This document shows, piece after piece, positions 9,894-21,573 of a DNA stretch of 64,000 nucleotides. Origin of the DNA: Favolaschia claudopus. Lineage: Eukaryota; Basidiomycota; Agaricomycetes; Agaricales; Mycenaceae. The position numbers and the translations under genes are program-made. The notes under the pieces are model-generated. The model worked only from the letters and a program-made list of their open reading frames with translations, searched no databases and had not been told where the DNA came from. Position 1 is the first letter of the stretch, and each line of letters opens with the position of its first letter. The stretch lies in contig JAWWNJ010000180.1 of assembly GCA_037176885.1 (NCBI GenBank), positions 248,001 to 312,000 of the forward strand, in the 5' to 3' direction.

Positions 9894-10787
9894 GTCAGTT
9901 CCCGGTTATCTTTCGCTGGGTTATGTTACCGGCACTATTCCCCAGCCACAGCACACACGTGCTGACGGAAACATTGTTGATCCGCAAGGCACCAACGCCC
10001 GTGCCATTTAATCTTGGGATCGCAAGGATCGGCTGGCCCTCTCCCGAATCCGGCTTCGTGTTGCCGACGACCCATTAGTTTACATCACCAACACCAAAAC
10101 ATCTTTTTCCGCATGGAACACCCTTGCCAACCCCTATCAACCCAAAGGTGTCATTGCCATCGTCTTACTCCGCCGCCAACTCTCTCGCCTACAGTGCGAA
10201 GAAGGTGGTGATATTGAAGAGCACATCCGCACTCTCACCAACCTCCGTTCCAAACTTGCCGCACAAAACATCCTCCTCACTGACGAGGAATTTTCTATCA
10301 CCCTCCTCACGTCCCTACCGGACTCCTGGGATTCATTCACCACCGCAGTTGATACAGGTTCCCTCACAGAATCCACCAATCTTGTTGCTCGCATACTTGA
10401 GCAAGACCGCCGTCGTAAAGCCAAGCCGAATTCCGACGAAGTCGCGCTTCCGGCCTATTCTCACTCTCAACAATTCACGCCGTTCAACCCCGACGTCACT
10501 TGCTACGGGTGCGGCAGACTCGGCCACATCATTGCTGATTGCCGCGATACAAAATCCGGTAAAACCTTCACAAAAGCGCAGAAAGAACAGAACACACGCG
10601 AATCCACGGCACGCTATGCTGACCGCCATCAGGCGCACATCGCGCAGTCAACTACTGACTATGCATTCTAATCTTCGAAACTCAACCATACTTACTTCCA
10701 TTCCGCTACTCGTCACCGAACCCTTGACAATTCCAAGCACGGTTACTTCAACTCTCGTTTCAGTACGGCTCGTGCTTGAGGGGGAGT
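9894..10787 (+). pseudogene. Ty1/copia gag remnant with polypurine tract
   Basis: Gag of an LTR retrotransposon. Readable pieces include LGYVTGTIPQPQ, the core LLRRQLSRLQCEEGG, LLTSLPDSWDSFTTAV (UBN2-type gag) and a zinc knuckle CYGCGRLGHIIADC at about 10500-10545. Stops interrupt it at about 10010 and 10670. No protease, integrase, RT or RNase H follows; the sequence goes almost straight to a polypurine tract (GAGGGGGAG, 10777-10787), so pol has been deleted. The left edge lies directly on the truncated Ras exon. Confidence 0.7.
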
Positions 10788-11006
10788 GTTGTCATCATTA
10801 TTTTTACTTCCATTCCACCTTGTACATTATATACTGATACATTCTCATCCTCCATTTCCCTATCTTCCGACTCCCGAGACTTCACTCCATTACACACATC
10901 TTCTCCTTTGTCTGACTTCTCTACCATGTATAAAAGCCGTAGCCACTTCACCTGAATATTATCAACATATCTTGTTCACTTCCATCGCAACCGCGCTCAG
11001 TTCACA
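10788..11006 (+). repeat. Copia LTR (3' LTR of the gag remnant)
   Basis: Starts TGTTGTCATCATTATT immediately after the purine tract, as expected for a copia LTR, and contains a TATAAAA-like box (CATGTATAAAAGCC, about 10925). The right boundary is not certain; TTCACA at about 11006 is a plausible CA end. No second LTR was found nearby. Confidence 0.5.
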
Positions 11007-11078
11007 AAAATATTCCTAGTTCTTCCGCCAAAATCCTGTACAAATAATACACCTCAACTCGGTTTCTTCTTCTCTCCC

Positions 11079-12866
11079 TCAATTCCCCGCAGCCCCCTCC
11101 CCGGCAATCCTCCCAAACACCACCGCCTCCAGCAGCGAAGACCCCGCAAGACGATTCCTCCCGTGCACACCACCGATGACCTCACCTGCAGCCCACAGCC
11201 CCGGGATCGGCTTCGCTTCGTCGCCTGAGGTGAGGACGCGCGCGGATGCGTCGACGGTGAGGCCGCCCATGGTCTGTCAAAGGAATTTCAGTGAGTATAA
11301 GAATTGTTTTTGTTTTTGTTTGAGGAGAGGGAAGATAGAAGAGAGATTAAGACGCACGTAGTGAACTATGTACCGGCGTGATAATCGCGACGTGCAAGGT
11401 TTCGTCTGGGGTGTAGGATGTTTGTGGGGTGTTTGAAGCTATCATCGAGTATAAATCAGCCGATTCAGATGAGTGAATAGAATAAGAGGGAAATAAGGAG
11501 AGGATGAATACGAGATAACGTACCACCAAAGGGATCGCTGTCCCGTCCATACCCAGCGAACGTCTCTAAAATATTCTCAAGCGGAATCCATGTGTCTTGA
11601 GCGAATGCTGCAGCGTTGGGGTATGCCTTCATAAGCTTTTTGGAGACGTAGAAGTCGCCTGGGTGTTCGAGTGAGTGTCAGTGGCAACGAATCGAAACGG
11701 TAGTGTAAGTGAATAAGGGGAATGAGCGGAAAGCCGATACATCGGAGAGAAATAGAAGAAACAAGGAAAACTCACAATGCTTCTTCACCTCCCCCACCGC
11801 CCTCTCCCCAAGCACAAGCCTCACCGGCCCCCTCCCCTCCCCCTCCACCTCCTGCATCCTCTCCGTCTTCGCTGCTGGATTCGCGGGGTCGACGAACCCC
11901 GTTGGATGGACTTGGATTTGCGTGAGGTCGGTGGTGCCGGCGGAGAGCGGGGCGGTGAGGCGGATGGCGTCGCCTGTGGCGTGGTCGCCGTTGGTGGTGG
12001 AGAGGGGGAGGAGGTCTGGGCGGTGGGTGGCGAGGATGCCGGTGGGGGTGAAGTCTGCTGCGTACCCGCTACGAACAAGCAAGTCAGGTTCTTGTTTTTT
12101 GTGAAAGGAATGAGATAGCTCAGTAGACGCACCCAGTAGCCAGAATCACCGCATCCCGTTTTGCAGTTATCGTGTTCCCCTCGGTCTCATACTCGACCCC
12201 CACAACAGCACCACCCTCCTCCAAAAGCTTCACCACATTCGCACCCTTCACAATCTCCACCCTCTTCTCCTTCTCCTTCTCCTTCTCCTTCCCATTCTCA
12301 CCTCCCTCCCCCTCTGCTAACGCAGCAAGCCTCTTCATCAACGCAGACGTAATTGCCCACCCCGGCGCACCCAACTTATCGCGATGCGTCCTCGCGGCGC
12401 TGTGCCCGCCGAGCCGCGAGACGACGGAGAGGTCGACGTTAAATTTGTCTTGGTTTGTAAGCCATGCGATGGCGGAGGCGGAGTTGGCTGTGAGGCCGGT
12501 GATGAGTGCGGGGCGGGCGAGGTCGGGGCCGGCGGAGGTGGTCGTGTCTGCGGCGCTGCAGACGAGTCAGCTAAAGTCGAAGCAGCTGAAGAGGCGACGA
12601 CGCACAATGCTTCAGCAGTATCCTGAATATCCAACACCCGCTGCGCTGACGTTCCGGCACCGTTGATCCCAGAGCTGGCTTTCACGGAGTTGCCGCCCAA
12701 GCTGCATCGTCATCAGCAACCTTGAGCCCACAGAGAAGATAACAACGGAAACGCACGACGGCTTTTTATCCAACAACAGCACAGACTTCCCTCGCTCAAG
12801 CAACGTGTGAGCGGCGCTCAATCCAGCAAGTCCACCGCCGACGACGATGACGCGGGAGGTAACCAT
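11079..12866 (-). pseudogene. Soluble fumarate reductase (Osm1/Frd1-type flavoprotein), decayed
   Basis: FAD enzyme reducing fumarate to succinate, usually cytosolic, mitochondrial or ER in fungi. Six or so short introns separate recognisable blocks: FAD-binding GGGLAGLSAAHTLLERG after the ATG at 12864-12866, LGGNSVKASSGINGAGTS, GPDLARPALITGLT, GAPGWAITSALMKRL, ILATGGYAADF (across an intron), TTNGDHATGDAI, HPTGFVDP, and the C-terminal [20 protein letters not shown]. Two defects: (1) between NPAAKTE and GPVRLVL about 37-40 residues normally present are absent, including the segment with the conserved arginine of the RD(Y/K) motif; (2) before VHYTMGG, four extra bases (CATA, about 11372-11375) shift the frame. 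A Lys/Glu repeat (EKEKEKEK) sits in a surface loop. Probably non-functional. Confidence 0.8.
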
Positions 12867-13779
12867 AGTATTGAGATTCAGTCGGAGGGATGGGGTAAAG
12901 AGACCGAATAGGAAAGCGAGGCGGAGAGCGGACAGCGTTGTGGGTTGCTGGTGTTTTGGGAAGTGGGTGGATCGCGTGATAGTGCATTATAAACCCGATT
13001 TCGGGAAGAGGTTCTCGAGCGGTCAGGCCGAGACGAGACCGGTGAGGTTGGGACAAAGGCTAGAGGATTCGCAGCGTGGCTGGAGCGGTCTGTGGCGTCG
13101 ATGCTCATTGATACGTTGCACAATGAAGGGAATGGCTTGAAAGTGATATGTAAGTAAGGCTGCAGACCAACTGCAGACAGCATTGTCGAGGATAGAGTTG
13201 AGATGGCGACTGCCGACTGTTGCCAGCACGGAAATTGCCGTCGCGGATCAGCGCGGGGACAGAAGTTTCCACGGTTGAAGTTCAAAAAAAGTTGAACTAT
13301 CTACCGTGCGAGGTCGGCTCCAGAGAGATGAAAACGGGTACTTAGAGCGAGAAGTGCCGCAGAATGGAGCGGCAGAGTTCTGGATATCATGAAGAATTGC
13401 TTACATAATTAACCGAGCCCACACTTAAGTACTTACATAATTAGCTGGTTATTGAAACCCGCAATCGTTCGCTCCATACTAGGCTTAGCTTTAAACTTAA
13501 TTAGATTCTTCGATTGACACTGTTCGATAAATATTGATGAGAACTCTGAGCTTTGGTTCCGAACGCGAAGCTATATCGCACCATCAGCCAACAATTGATG
13601 CGAAACAAGTTCCAATTATCCAATACCTATCGCATGTACATCGAAACCCAACCCATTAGCCAGTCCACCCAATTGCCAATTTTCTGAATGTGTTCCAGAC
13701 TCCCCGCTGTATAGCCCCGCCAACCTTCACTGCCCAAGCATGGCTCCAACGACCACCCGAAACGAATTCGAAGACATAT
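12867..13779. other. Intergenic, no gene recognised
   Basis: Upstream region of the fumarate reductase. Several overlapping open frames exist on both strands but none has family motifs, and frame conservation is poor. No repeat ends were recognised. Confidence 0.4.
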
Positions 13780-14793
13780 TCAATCTCGAGCCGATAGCGG
13801 AAGCCCACGATTAAAAGAATGTCCGAAACACACGTCAATCCAAGGCTTTTCACCGAATCGTTCGATGCTAAAGCGAGATAAGTTGTTGCCGCGCTGGGTA
13901 CCAGCACCGCAGCGCTCGCCCAGCTCTTCGGGCTGAAAAGGCTGATAACAAGGCTCCTGACAAGTGTGCAGAACCACAATGCCTTGGACATAGCGGAACA
14001 GTGCTTCCCACCAGGAGGCTTTCAAGCGATCAACGTGATCGCCAAATTCAACGAGCGGAAGTCCCATCCAGACCTGTTTGAATCTCCGCTTGCCGTCCTC
14101 AGCATCGATCTCAACCTCCTTACGTCGGTCCAGAAGATTTCGATGGGAATTATACCCGCGTTCAAAGGCCGCAATGAGACCAGCGACGGCGCGGATGAGC
14201 GCTGCGTATTGAATATCGACACCATTGAGCTTGGTGGCGACGTCCACGATGATGTAGTTCCGCACGAACGCCTCGTACGGTGCGTTCCACACATTGCTGA
14301 ACGCCGCTTCGGCGTTTGGACCGATCTTTCTTAGTCACGGAGGCGGCTGGGGATTGTTCGCCGGTGCTGCAGCACTGAATGCCTCAGCCGCGAATGTGGT
14401 TTCGAATGCCGAGACTGCTGTATGGGTTAGGATGCCAACGACCCTAGATACCGCACTCTGCAGCCCATGCGCTTCGTAGAACACTCCCAACGCATTTTGG
14501 AGATACGGCTGCATGACGTTGTTGACCCCGAATCCGGCGCTGTAGATCAATCCACCAAGCATAGTCGCGGCGAGCCAATCTCTGGTTTCACCCCGTTCGC
14601 ACAAGCGGTCCAAAGCTTCGAACGAGGTGATTCCTCTTTTTTCAAGAATAATACGGCGCGCAGTAGCATTGTACGTGATGCTGTTTCTCCCAGAGTATCC
14701 GGCGATGGTTCGAAGAAATTGTCCATGATAATCTTGGGGGGATACAGGATCTATATGGCGGTCCGGATGCACATTAATTAAATGCCGCAACAT
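13780..14793 (-). pseudogene. Unrecognised gene, interrupted by one stop codon
   Basis: A single frame on the minus strand runs from 14793 to 13780 apart from a TGA at 14335-14337. I do not recognise the family. Visible parts: HPDRHIDPVSPQDYHGQ, ILEKRGITSFEALDRLCERG, a hydrophobic Ala/Gly-rich stretch (MLGGLIYSAGFGVNNV), FSAAAPANNPQPPP just before the stop, then NVWNAPYEAFVRNYIIVDVA. The 5' end coincides with the edge of the gypsy element (14797), so the front of the gene was probably lost there. An intron removing the TGA is possible but the candidate splice sites are poor. Confidence 0.4.
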
Positions 14794-14796
14794 TTA

Positions 14797-17263
14797 TCAA
14801 TTTTCGGCCGATCCGCAACGTAAACAGCCGTTTTGACCGAAATGCCGCAAGATTGACGAGAAATAATCACCTCGGGTGAGGGAGCAGCGGCCATGCACAA
14901 TATATTTGAAGCCGCCGCTGGTTGGCAGGTGCATTGTGTCCATATAGACTTTGGCAAAGAGTGGAGCGGGAGTTGCAACTGTAGGCGGAATTAAAAGCTT
15001 CTGAGTTGAGCGAACTTGACACATATGGCAGGTATTAATCCACCAAGTGATATCGTCGGCGAGGTGCGGCCACCAGAAGCGTTCTGTGAGTAATGCTCGT
15101 GTCGCCCAGAAACCTTTATGACCAACGTCATGACTCATCATGCGCAGATGTGAGGATGAAAAGTCGACGGTGAGTCGGGACGACGAGTTTGTGGCGGGAC
15201 TGCGGGTCTTTTTGCCAGAGTTGATCGCGGGCAAGGTAAAATTCTAAGCAATATCGAACAAAAGATTTATATTCTTTGTCAGACATATCGCGAGGGCGTT
15301 GGAGGTTTCCATGCCATACGCGTACCAAATCAACGCGCGCATCAGCGAGTCGAGCGGCGTCAGAACGAGGAACAACGTCGTAGGACAGGGAAGGGGGAGG
15401 GTCTTGACCATCGGGGGCTATTTCGGCAGCTAATGTGGCAACGGTGAATTGAGGTCGGCGAACATAAGGTGAGTCGTTTATTTGATGCATGAAACCGTGA
15501 ACCTAATCGATCCAGTCGTCAAAGTCGTCTTCAGGTTCTGGTTCATCACCAGGTTGGGGAGGTCGACGAGAGAGGCCGTCGGGGCCATGGAGTACACCGG
15601 GAACGTGTACGAGAGTAAAATGGAATGTAAGTATCGATAAAATCCAGCGATTTATACTGGCGCTTGGCTGGAGGTCGGGGTGCGCAAGCATTCCTTTGAT
15701 GTAGCGTGCATCCACTTCGACAACAAGGTTGCGAATACCAATAAGGTATATTTTCCATGCGCGAAGGGCGCGGAATAAACCGTAGAGCTCGAGCTTGGCT
15801 TGAGAGAACCGTGACTCGCGATCGTTGAGTGTTAACCAGCCAAAGCGGGCGTAGTACCGGCGAGAGGGATCAGCAGGATCACATTGGCAGAGCATGAATC
15901 CAACGGCTAAACCAGAAGTGTCAACGCCGAGAATAGCGGGTGAACGGGATGTATAGTCGATGGGACGGAGTGCAGGTGAGCGAATTAGAGCAAGCTTTAA
16001 ATCCTCTTGAGCCTCAATCTGAGCTGGGCCAAAGATAAACGGCATGTCTTTACGAGTGAGAAGGATTAGAGGGTGGGCACGGTGGGCAAAATTGCGAATA
16101 TAGATGCGGACAACGCCAATTGTACCGAGGAAGGCGCGAACTTCGGTGAGTGAGTTGCAAGGTCCCCAATTGACGATTTTAGCGACTCGTTTCTCGTCGG
16201 GGATGCGACCTTGAGGGGTGCAGACGTGGCCAACGACGGTAATCTTTTCGGCGCAAAGTTTGCTTTTCAAACCAGAGAACGTTCCACCGCAATATTTCAT
16301 GCGTTGAACTATGCGGTTGAGATTCTGGAAATGTTCCCAAATGTAGCGACGGATGCCGGGATTTTCAGCGAGTACTTCGTACGAGCCGTCTGGAAGGATG
16401 TAGCAGTCCGCGGGACCACAACAAGGTACGTCGTCGATATAGGGAATAGTGAACTCGGGGATTTCGGGTTGGAGAATAAATGTGACATCTTCATGGAATA
16501 TTGGGACGGAATTGGTCCACCCCATTGGAAGGGTGACGAGTCGGAGTGCACCGTAGGGCGTTTGAAAGGTGGTGTAGTCGCGAGAAGAAGGAGCAAGAAG
16601 GCGCTCATCATAACCAACGTACAGGTCGAGAATTGCGCCACATGCGCGGCCGGCAAAATGCTCAGCGAGTTGGTCAGTGAATGGGGTCACGCCGGAATGT
16701 TGAATCGTAACGGCGTTGAGGGGTTTGAGGGCGTGAACGAGGCGGAGACTCGTTCCATCTTTCTTGACAACACAAAACCAGCGCGAGCGGTACGAGGAAT
16801 TTGAAGGTTCGTATACTCCAGCTTCGATTTTCGTCCGAATAACTTTACAAACTTCGTCGTAGATGCCGGGAGGGATGGGAATGTTCCGTTGGACCCAAGG
16901 TGTGTGGGGCATAACGGGCATATTGACGGGTGGAAAGAAATCGGTACGAAAGAATTCGATTGGCGTAGAAAGAGGAATTCGCGAACTAGAACAGGCGCGG
17001 GCTGAAAACAATGTGAAACATATCAGTGTTGGAGCCACATAAAAGATTCCTGGAGTCCAGGACCTAGACAGCTGAAAATATTTGAAAAGGAAGTAGGTGC
17101 CGGCAGTTCTCCATCTTGTCTGGAAATTTACCTTCTCAGTCACCGAATTTTCGCATTCTTGATATTGAATTTGCACTCGCAAACTTGGTATGGGGTCCAA
17201 GTGTACATCCCAGCTCTGGTTCAGTTTCTGATAAACAATATGAGCTTTCTCATATCTTTGCAT
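14797..17263 (-). pseudogene. Ty3/gypsy pol remnant (RT, RNase H, part of integrase)
   Basis: The minus strand encodes a reverse transcriptase core from about 16900 to 16000, with EAGVYEPSNSSYRSRWFCV, DLYVGYDER, PMGWTNS and the YIDD catalytic box. RNase H-like motifs follow (ILGVDTSG, SQAKLELYGL, HVPGVLHGPDGLSRR). A TAG at 15503-15505 separates this from the integrase part, which has the zinc-finger histidines and cysteines (GHKG, CHMCQ) and one core aspartate (YMDTMHL), then stops at 14797. A frameshift lies near 15130-15170. Gag, protease and the end of integrase are missing. Dead copy. Confidence 0.8.
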
Positions 17264-17794
17264 TGAGATAATTCACTTAGCTGACTCAACACGGAGAATA
17301 CTGAATGTAACGACCAAGGGGGCTAAAACCCTTCGATCCAGCCACGAGGGGCGCAGGTGCGCAGAATGACGGGATTCATTCACATTGCCTGTATCATCAT
17401 TGAGTAGTCTGCGAGGGATGGACGGTCTTCCCTGGAAGTAAAAAGATTGGCCAATGAACCAAGTCAGTTGTATCGTTAGCCAGGCCAGTTTAATTGCTGC
17501 AACACAAATGCTGCCTATTTTGATTCTGGGGGCCCTGATATCAGCGCTTTTTGACAGCAAGTTGCCAGTTCCACAAGAAAATCGAGTCGATGCATTCAAC
17601 CACGAGCGGATCCAGAAATTTTCAGCACAGCGACCAGCCGACTGCCGTTGACAGCAGATCCAATGGTCGATGTGCGTTGAAAGTTGATACAATGAGAATA
17701 CTGATTCGAGATTGAGACTAAGTGGAGTGCAACCGCTTGCGGAGATTCGCCGACTCGGGAAACGTGGATCTCTTTGAATTGTTGTTGATACAGA

Positions 17795-18062
17795 GTACAG
17801 ACTGTAGACGCGGATGTAGCAGTGCTAGTGCAAGATAATGCTATGTTAGGTGGAAATATTCCCTCCACTGGCACTGGAGAACTTGAAAGGTTGACGGTGA
17901 TGCAATGGTTGGGTGGTGAAATTCGTTGGAAGTTCGAGTGTCGATGGCATCAATGTTTGGGAGCCTTTGAAAAGCTGTGCTTCGGGAGAAAACGGGCATC
18001 AATGGGTTGCATCCGATGTGCTGCTTAGCTAATTATGAGGTTGGAGAGACCTTGTCAAGCAA
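17795..18062 (-). repeat. 5' LTR of the gypsy element, outer part (inverted copy at 22603)
   Basis: Read on the minus strand it begins CTTGCTTGACAAGGTCTCTC and matches 22603-22966 over its length apart from small indels and a 70-bp insertion in the other copy. It lies upstream of the minus-strand gypsy pol, as a 5' LTR should. The LTR may extend to about 17680, after which a primer-binding-like stretch (TCTGGATCCGCTCGTGG, minus strand, about 17600) precedes the internal region. The 17264-17600 piece shows no intact gag. Confidence 0.6.
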
Positions 18063-18272
18063 GGTAATGATGATGATGATGATGAAATCCATTAACGTGC
18101 TCGAGCCGCTGTAAGCGGCTATGGTACACGATACAGTGGTGGCAAATAGAAATTGCCGTGGCTTTTTGGCCAAAATTTTGCTGTATACTTCACGGAATGA
18201 CCTGAAATAAGATGTAGAGATAAATATATGATACCTCTGTACTGCTTAGAACACTCAGCTATATATTATGCC
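18063..18272. repeat. Short spacer with TGA microsatellite
   Basis: Contains six GAT/TGA units at about 18067-18084 next to the LTR end; otherwise nothing recognised. Confidence 0.4.
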
Positions 18273-19735
18273 CTGACAATGCATCAATGATCAATAACAG
18301 GACAGTTTCTGAGTATCGCCATATCTGGAAAGACTCAATGTATCCTCAGCAAAAAAGTGTCATAATAGGATGAAAGTAAGTACTTGAAAAACAGTCCTAG
18401 TTTCCACTTTGGTTGAATGGAATTGACCCTCATTTGAGCTCACAACAGCCGCTCAGAGTTGGCTATTTTCACACAAAATAGCTGAAAATGTAGTCTCCCG
18501 CAGTCAGACTCTATGAGATATATGATACTGTACCATTTCATTCAATTCGTATGTCACGCGTCACAGGGCCGATTTTTTTACGAATATTTTCGTACCTGTC
18601 ACGGGTCACCGAGGCCTCTTATGAATGTCCCAGATAAGTCACAAAATTAGCGGAAAATTGCCCCAAAATCTAATTTTTCGCTCACACAGGCTTTTCCTCC
18701 ATCGAATGGCGCCCCGAAGTCCGTTTTGATGTTTGAGTCTTGAATAAGGTCTGGGTAGCTCTGATTTTGGCTCATTTTCTGTGTATTTTACAGGCAAACC
18801 CACCTGAAATCAACGAAATTCCGCGCAAACCTGATTGTTCTCCGTTTTCTGCCCTTCGCCGGGCTGTAGGTTCTCTAGGAATGGTGGATAATGCAAAGGG
18901 TGTGTTCTGAGCCATTTATGAATTTTTTTAGGTGTCACGGTCCTTCAGAGGCATTTAAGAAAACCAAAGTTCGAATATTTGGGTCACGCGTCACAGGCGG
19001 GGAGAATTGATCGAAATGGTACAGTAGTCGATATATCTTTTTTATATAGAGTCTGATTTTGTTGGCACCTGTCACCAAGGACCTCGGATTTTGTGACAAT
19101 TTGATGGCACGTGCCAACTTTCCCACACAGTTCGAATGCGTCTGAGCAACCTGTTTTCCTTGTTCTTGCCCATTATTTTGCCTTCTAATGACACTCTATC
19201 TGGTCTCTCAACACTGCAAGACATCTTTTAATAGTTTTTGGCATAAAGCAAATATCTTTGAACTCACTCTCTTGCCTCGGCTGTCGGTTTACAGTGTTTT
19301 AACCCAGCTTGGTTCCAATGATGGTTTCGGAGCAGAAAAAGCCATAGACAGCTAGAGATTAATCTGAGTTGAGACTTTGTAACATTTAGAGCGGTCTACA
19401 AGAGTGCTATGAGCAACCCCGAACAGTTGAACCGGATTCGAACCGTGTGGGAAAATCTACACGTGCCGTGACAACCGTGACAAAACCGAGGTCCTGGTTG
19501 ACAGGCGCCAACAAATACAGACTACTGAAAATGCAGAGAAAATAGCTAAAATGACCAACTTCGCGCGGCCGTTGTGAGCTCAAATGAGGGTCAATTCCAG
19601 TCAATCAAAGTGAGAACCAGCATTGTTTTTCAAATACTTTTTTATCCTATTATGACACTTTTTTTGCTGAGGGTACATTGTGTTTTTCCGGATATGGCAA
19701 AAATCGGGAACCATCCATTATCGATGCATTCTCAG
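18273..19735. mobile_element. Fold-back/TIR element with about 215-bp inverted arms
   Basis: Left arm about 18273-18495 (CTGACAATGCATC..., TATCCTCAGC, GACCCTCATTTGAGCTCAC) and right arm about 19521-19735 are inverted copies with moderate divergence. The interior is non-coding and hosts a second element at 19047-19524. Copies of TCACGCGTCACAG occur at about 18553 and 18984. No TSD could be fixed. Confidence 0.65.
19047..19524. mobile_element. TAGAGTCTGAT-family MITE nested in the fold-back element
   Basis: About 90-bp inverted arms: TAGAGTCTGATTTTGTTGGC at left and, inverted, TAGTCTGTATTTGTTGGCGC at right, both followed by GACCTCGG and CACGTG blocks and ending in TTTTCCCACAC-like sequence. 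TA at both borders would fit a Tc1/mariner-type TSD. Solo arms occur at 1702 and 9414. Confidence 0.65.
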
Positions 19736-19736
19736 A

Positions 19737-19781
19737 CTAAACGCTATTCTCCCAACACTGTGTTGGGAGAATAGCGTTTAG
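19737..19781. other. 45-bp perfect palindrome
   Basis: Two 22-base arms (CTAAACGCTATTCTCCCAAC... and its complement) separated by one T. It sits two bases beyond the right end of the fold-back element. It could form a hairpin or cruciform; its role is unknown. Confidence 0.8.
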
Positions 19782-20665
19782 TGTATCGCGCTGAGGACCT
19801 TCCACTGTGAGTGATAGCGCTAGAGGTCTGGAGCCATTTCATTGCCAAAGACCTCTGCCAATGCGTCGAAAGAATCTGCGTCATCAATAGAGCTTATTAG
19901 CAGCCGGTGCTTTTCAAAATATACATGAAAAACTAAGCGAGATCAGTGAAAAACGGAGGCTCCAAACATGCAAAACCTCGAAGACGTCATCGAGAGATGC
20001 GGTCAGGCGCATGGCCGTTCCCCGCTCCAGAGTGGCGATCATGACGATGTAGGACGCTTCCGCGAAAGGTAGAGCTTGTTGCTCGTCGTTCCAAGAGGCT
20101 CGCAGGACGACGAGTAGAGTAGTGAGCGTGTACGCTGATAGAAGTCGCTCAGAAAGGCAACTCAAGCGATGCGGCACGAATCGGCACGTTGTTTCCTTTC
20201 TTGGAACGGTGAAAAAGTGCTGCTCCACTTGTGGTTTTTGGATGACGTTCTTGTGCGTAAAATTTCGTTTTTCACCGGTTGCTACAGTGTAGTAAGGCTC
20301 AATGGGGAAGGAGGGGTCGATGGTGATTATTTTTCTTTCGTCACACCCGTTGACCGCAGACTCGTCAATTAGTTCGGGACTCTATGCCTCACGTTAGCAC
20401 TACCTACTGTATTAATTTGGGATGCAGAAAGACAATGAGTATTGCTCGAAGCCGGCTTTTGTGTCAATCCGTGAGAAATCAAGGAATTGGTGACTTTCTT
20501 ATCGGGGATCCTGCTGCAACGGGGGAACTTTTTGCCTCAGAACAAATTCTGGTCAAAAGATCTTGATATTTGCTATGTTTCCTAGCGCATATGTGAGAGG
20601 ATCCGGCGAAAGATGCGGTCGAACGGAAATGGACAAGATCATGCACGTGGAAGCGTGACACCTGT
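19782..20665. other. No confidently recognised gene
   Basis: A minus-strand frame at about 19930-20190 (LPFAEASYIVMIATLERG, MRLTASLDDVFE) looks like an exon by composition and lies next to plausible splice sites, but I cannot assign it to a family. The rest is featureless. Confidence 0.25.
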
Positions 20666-21304
20666 TTGTTGACGCGTCTGTTTGTCGCCTCTCTCCGTCT
20701 TCTCTGGCCAATCCTTACTGTCCAGTTCTCATGGGTCAAAGCCCATGAGAAGAGTCGACGAAAAGAAGCAAATATAGCGGCGGCACTGGCGAAGTACGAG
20801 CGGGAGCGCGTCAAGCCCGCCACCCTAGGCAAGCCCAAAAATATCTCGCAATTGTCATTCAAATACGATGACACTATCTCGACGAGTACAAGGTGGTCAC
20901 AGTATTCGAGAAGCAAACCAAAAGCAGCAAAAAGTCCCCATCGTCACGGAGTGGGCACTCGTGCAGTTCATGCGCGAGTCCGCGGATCGAGGCTTCCCCC
21001 TCATCCTAATGAGATCAACGAGGGGAAGAGGGCGAAGGAAGCTGGGAAGGAGAAGAAGAGGGTCGAGCGGGAGCGAAGGAAGGAGCTGCGAGCAGAGATT
21101 GAGCAGGAGTGGGCTGAGATGAAGCACCAGCACAATGCTGCGGTCGAGAACTGGACTTCCGAGTGCTCCAAGCTGCAGGAAACTGGTTTGAGGAAGAAAG
21201 ACCTGCCCCCGAAGCCGAAATTGGGCAAGAAACCGAAGCTGCCGGTCGTGGAGGATGAGGACGAGGACGAGGAGGACGAGCCAAATGAGAAAGGTGACGT
21301 GTGA
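20666..21304 (+). pseudogene. Decayed helix-turn-helix gene with Lys/Glu-rich coiled coil
   Basis: Readable blocks lie in three frames: KEANIAAALAKYERERVKP, then TEWALVQFMRESADRGFPL in another frame (about 20945-21000), resembling the CENP-B-type DNA-binding segment of pogo-like transposases, then EINEGKRAKEAGKEKKRVER and a long charged coiled coil ending in an acidic run (EDEDEDEEDE) before TGA at 21302. At least two frameshifts separate the blocks. The catalytic DDE core is absent. The pogo relation is an inference from the HTH-like block only. Confidence 0.45.
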
Positions 21305-21573
21305 CATGCGTTCACCAAGGAACCGGAATTGTGACATTTGGGATCAATATTTTGTTTCGATCGTCGTACTACATTTCAAGTTAAAACTGGCCATAGCTTT
21401 ATGGTATATCTACTTGTTGTATCTTCTAGTAGTTGCCTGAAGAACCTTGGAATTTTTGCGATACATTTGCTGGGCAGAGATCAAAAACATCAAAGCTGAT
21501 CACCATCGAGCCTTACTACACTGTAATAAGCTCTAATACGGTTCCGGGAAGTCGACAAGAACTCCTTCTTAGC

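Noticed and set aside
12847..13285. Overlapping frames upstream of the fumarate reductase
   Set aside because: Frames on both strands of similar length without motifs; likely promoter DNA.
18067..18084. Possible CRISPR-like or tandem array (GAT repeats)
   Set aside because: Simple trinucleotide microsatellite without spacers.
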